DNA from: Verrucomicrobia subdivision 6 bacterium
GTDB taxonomy: Bacteria > Verrucomicrobiota > Verrucomicrobiia > Methylacidiphilales > Verrucolacustridaceae
DNA: 32,562 nt
Direction of reading: 5' to 3'
Assembly (NCBI GenBank): GCA_945874125.1
Contig: CAMCFB010000012.1
Coordinates: 1 to 32,562 of the forward strand
Shown: piece after piece, positions 32,420-32,562 of the stretch
Numbering within the stretch: the stretch's first letter is position 1
How the letters are laid out: every line of letters starts with the position of its first letter
Notes under the pieces: generated by a model
Seen by the model: only the letters and a program-made list of their open reading frames with translations
Database searches by the model: none
Told to the model about the DNA's origin: nothing
Position numbers and translations under genes: made by a program

Positions 32420-32562
32420 ATGTCCGGGCACAAAAAAAAGTTCAGTGTCCACAGCGCGGGGGGTGACGAGGATCCAGAGTTTCAGGTCGCTCCGATGGTC
32501 GACGTGCTCCTCGTTCTGCTGATGTTTTTTACCGCGACCACCACGACCGAGATAAAAAGTCA
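32420..32562 (+). CDS. exbD: ExbD/TolR-family protein (partial, cut by window end)
   Basis: The first 47 codons read MSGHKKKFSVHSAGGDEDPE, then FQVAPMVDVLLVLLMFF and TATTTTEIKS. The APMVDVLLVLLMFF membrane helix with its conserved Asp is the ExbD/TolR signature. It follows exbB by 15 nt, and the two proteins form the proton-driven motor. The periplasmic part lies beyond the window. Confidence 0.9.
   Translation, partial: MSGHKKKFSVHSAGGDEDPEFQVAPMVDVLLVLLMFFTATTTTEIKS

Noticed and set aside
1-32562. CRISPR arrays, insertion sequences, prophage or rRNA genes
   Set aside because: I saw no regularly spaced direct repeats, transposase or phage proteins, or rRNA-like sequence.

Overview
The window is a gene-dense piece of bacterial chromosome with a moderately high GC content. 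It most likely comes from the PVC superphylum, probably a Verrucomicrobiota member. The best clue is a double-length UvrA of 1859 residues with four ATP-binding cassettes, a form known from Chlamydiae and relatives. A membrane-anchored protein made of W..xDPxxAA repeats, of a kind common in Verrucomicrobiota, supports this. I see no rRNA, CRISPR array, prophage or insertion sequence. The taxonomic call is inference and has not been tested by any search.

Left part (1-8984): a PfkB-type sugar kinase broken by a frameshift at a G8 tract, a YebC/YeeN-family regulator and a DUF2256 zinc-ribbon-like protein form a plus-strand run. Facing them on the minus strand are an RluE-like pseudouridine synthase and a VapBC toxin-antitoxin pair with a perfect 18-bp palindrome at the vapB start. 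Next come a membrane rhodanese, the repeat protein, an iron-sulfur photolyase (FeS-BCP type), a bacterial GPP34 (Golgi phosphoprotein 3-like) protein, a conserved protein of unknown function and an LPG_synthase_TM (YbhN-like) membrane protein.

Middle part (8981-22029): the tandem UvrA is divergent from an AbrB-Doc toxin-antitoxin module. These are followed by class II fructose-1,6-bisphosphatase (GlpX), a small secreted protein, a coiled-coil protein overlapping a GAF-GAF-PAS class III adenylate cyclase (CyaB1-like), then tRNA-Lys(UUU) only 8 nt before the uvrB start codon. The window therefore holds photolyase plus both UvrA and UvrB.

Right part (21995-32562): a long minus-strand run reads PpiD-like chaperone, beta-CASP metallo-beta-lactamase, FolD, RNase PH, pyruvate phosphate dikinase, a primary-like sigma factor and a diverged phosphoribosyltransferase-like protein. 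Divergent from it are a TPR periplasmic protein and ExbB/TolQ and ExbD/TolR genes, the last cut by the window end.

Cross-cutting points. All five convergent gene pairs overlap at their 3' ends, three of them by exactly 4 bp, leaving no room for ordinary intrinsic terminators between them. Several genes lack a Shine-Dalgarno sequence and have promoter- or processing-site geometry suggesting leaderless translation. The sigma-factor start codon lies inside a perfect 9-bp hairpin. No single new multi-gene system stands out. The most testable novelties are the tRNA-uvrB junction, the sigma-factor start hairpin, the overlapping convergent ends and the coiled-coil/cyclase pair.
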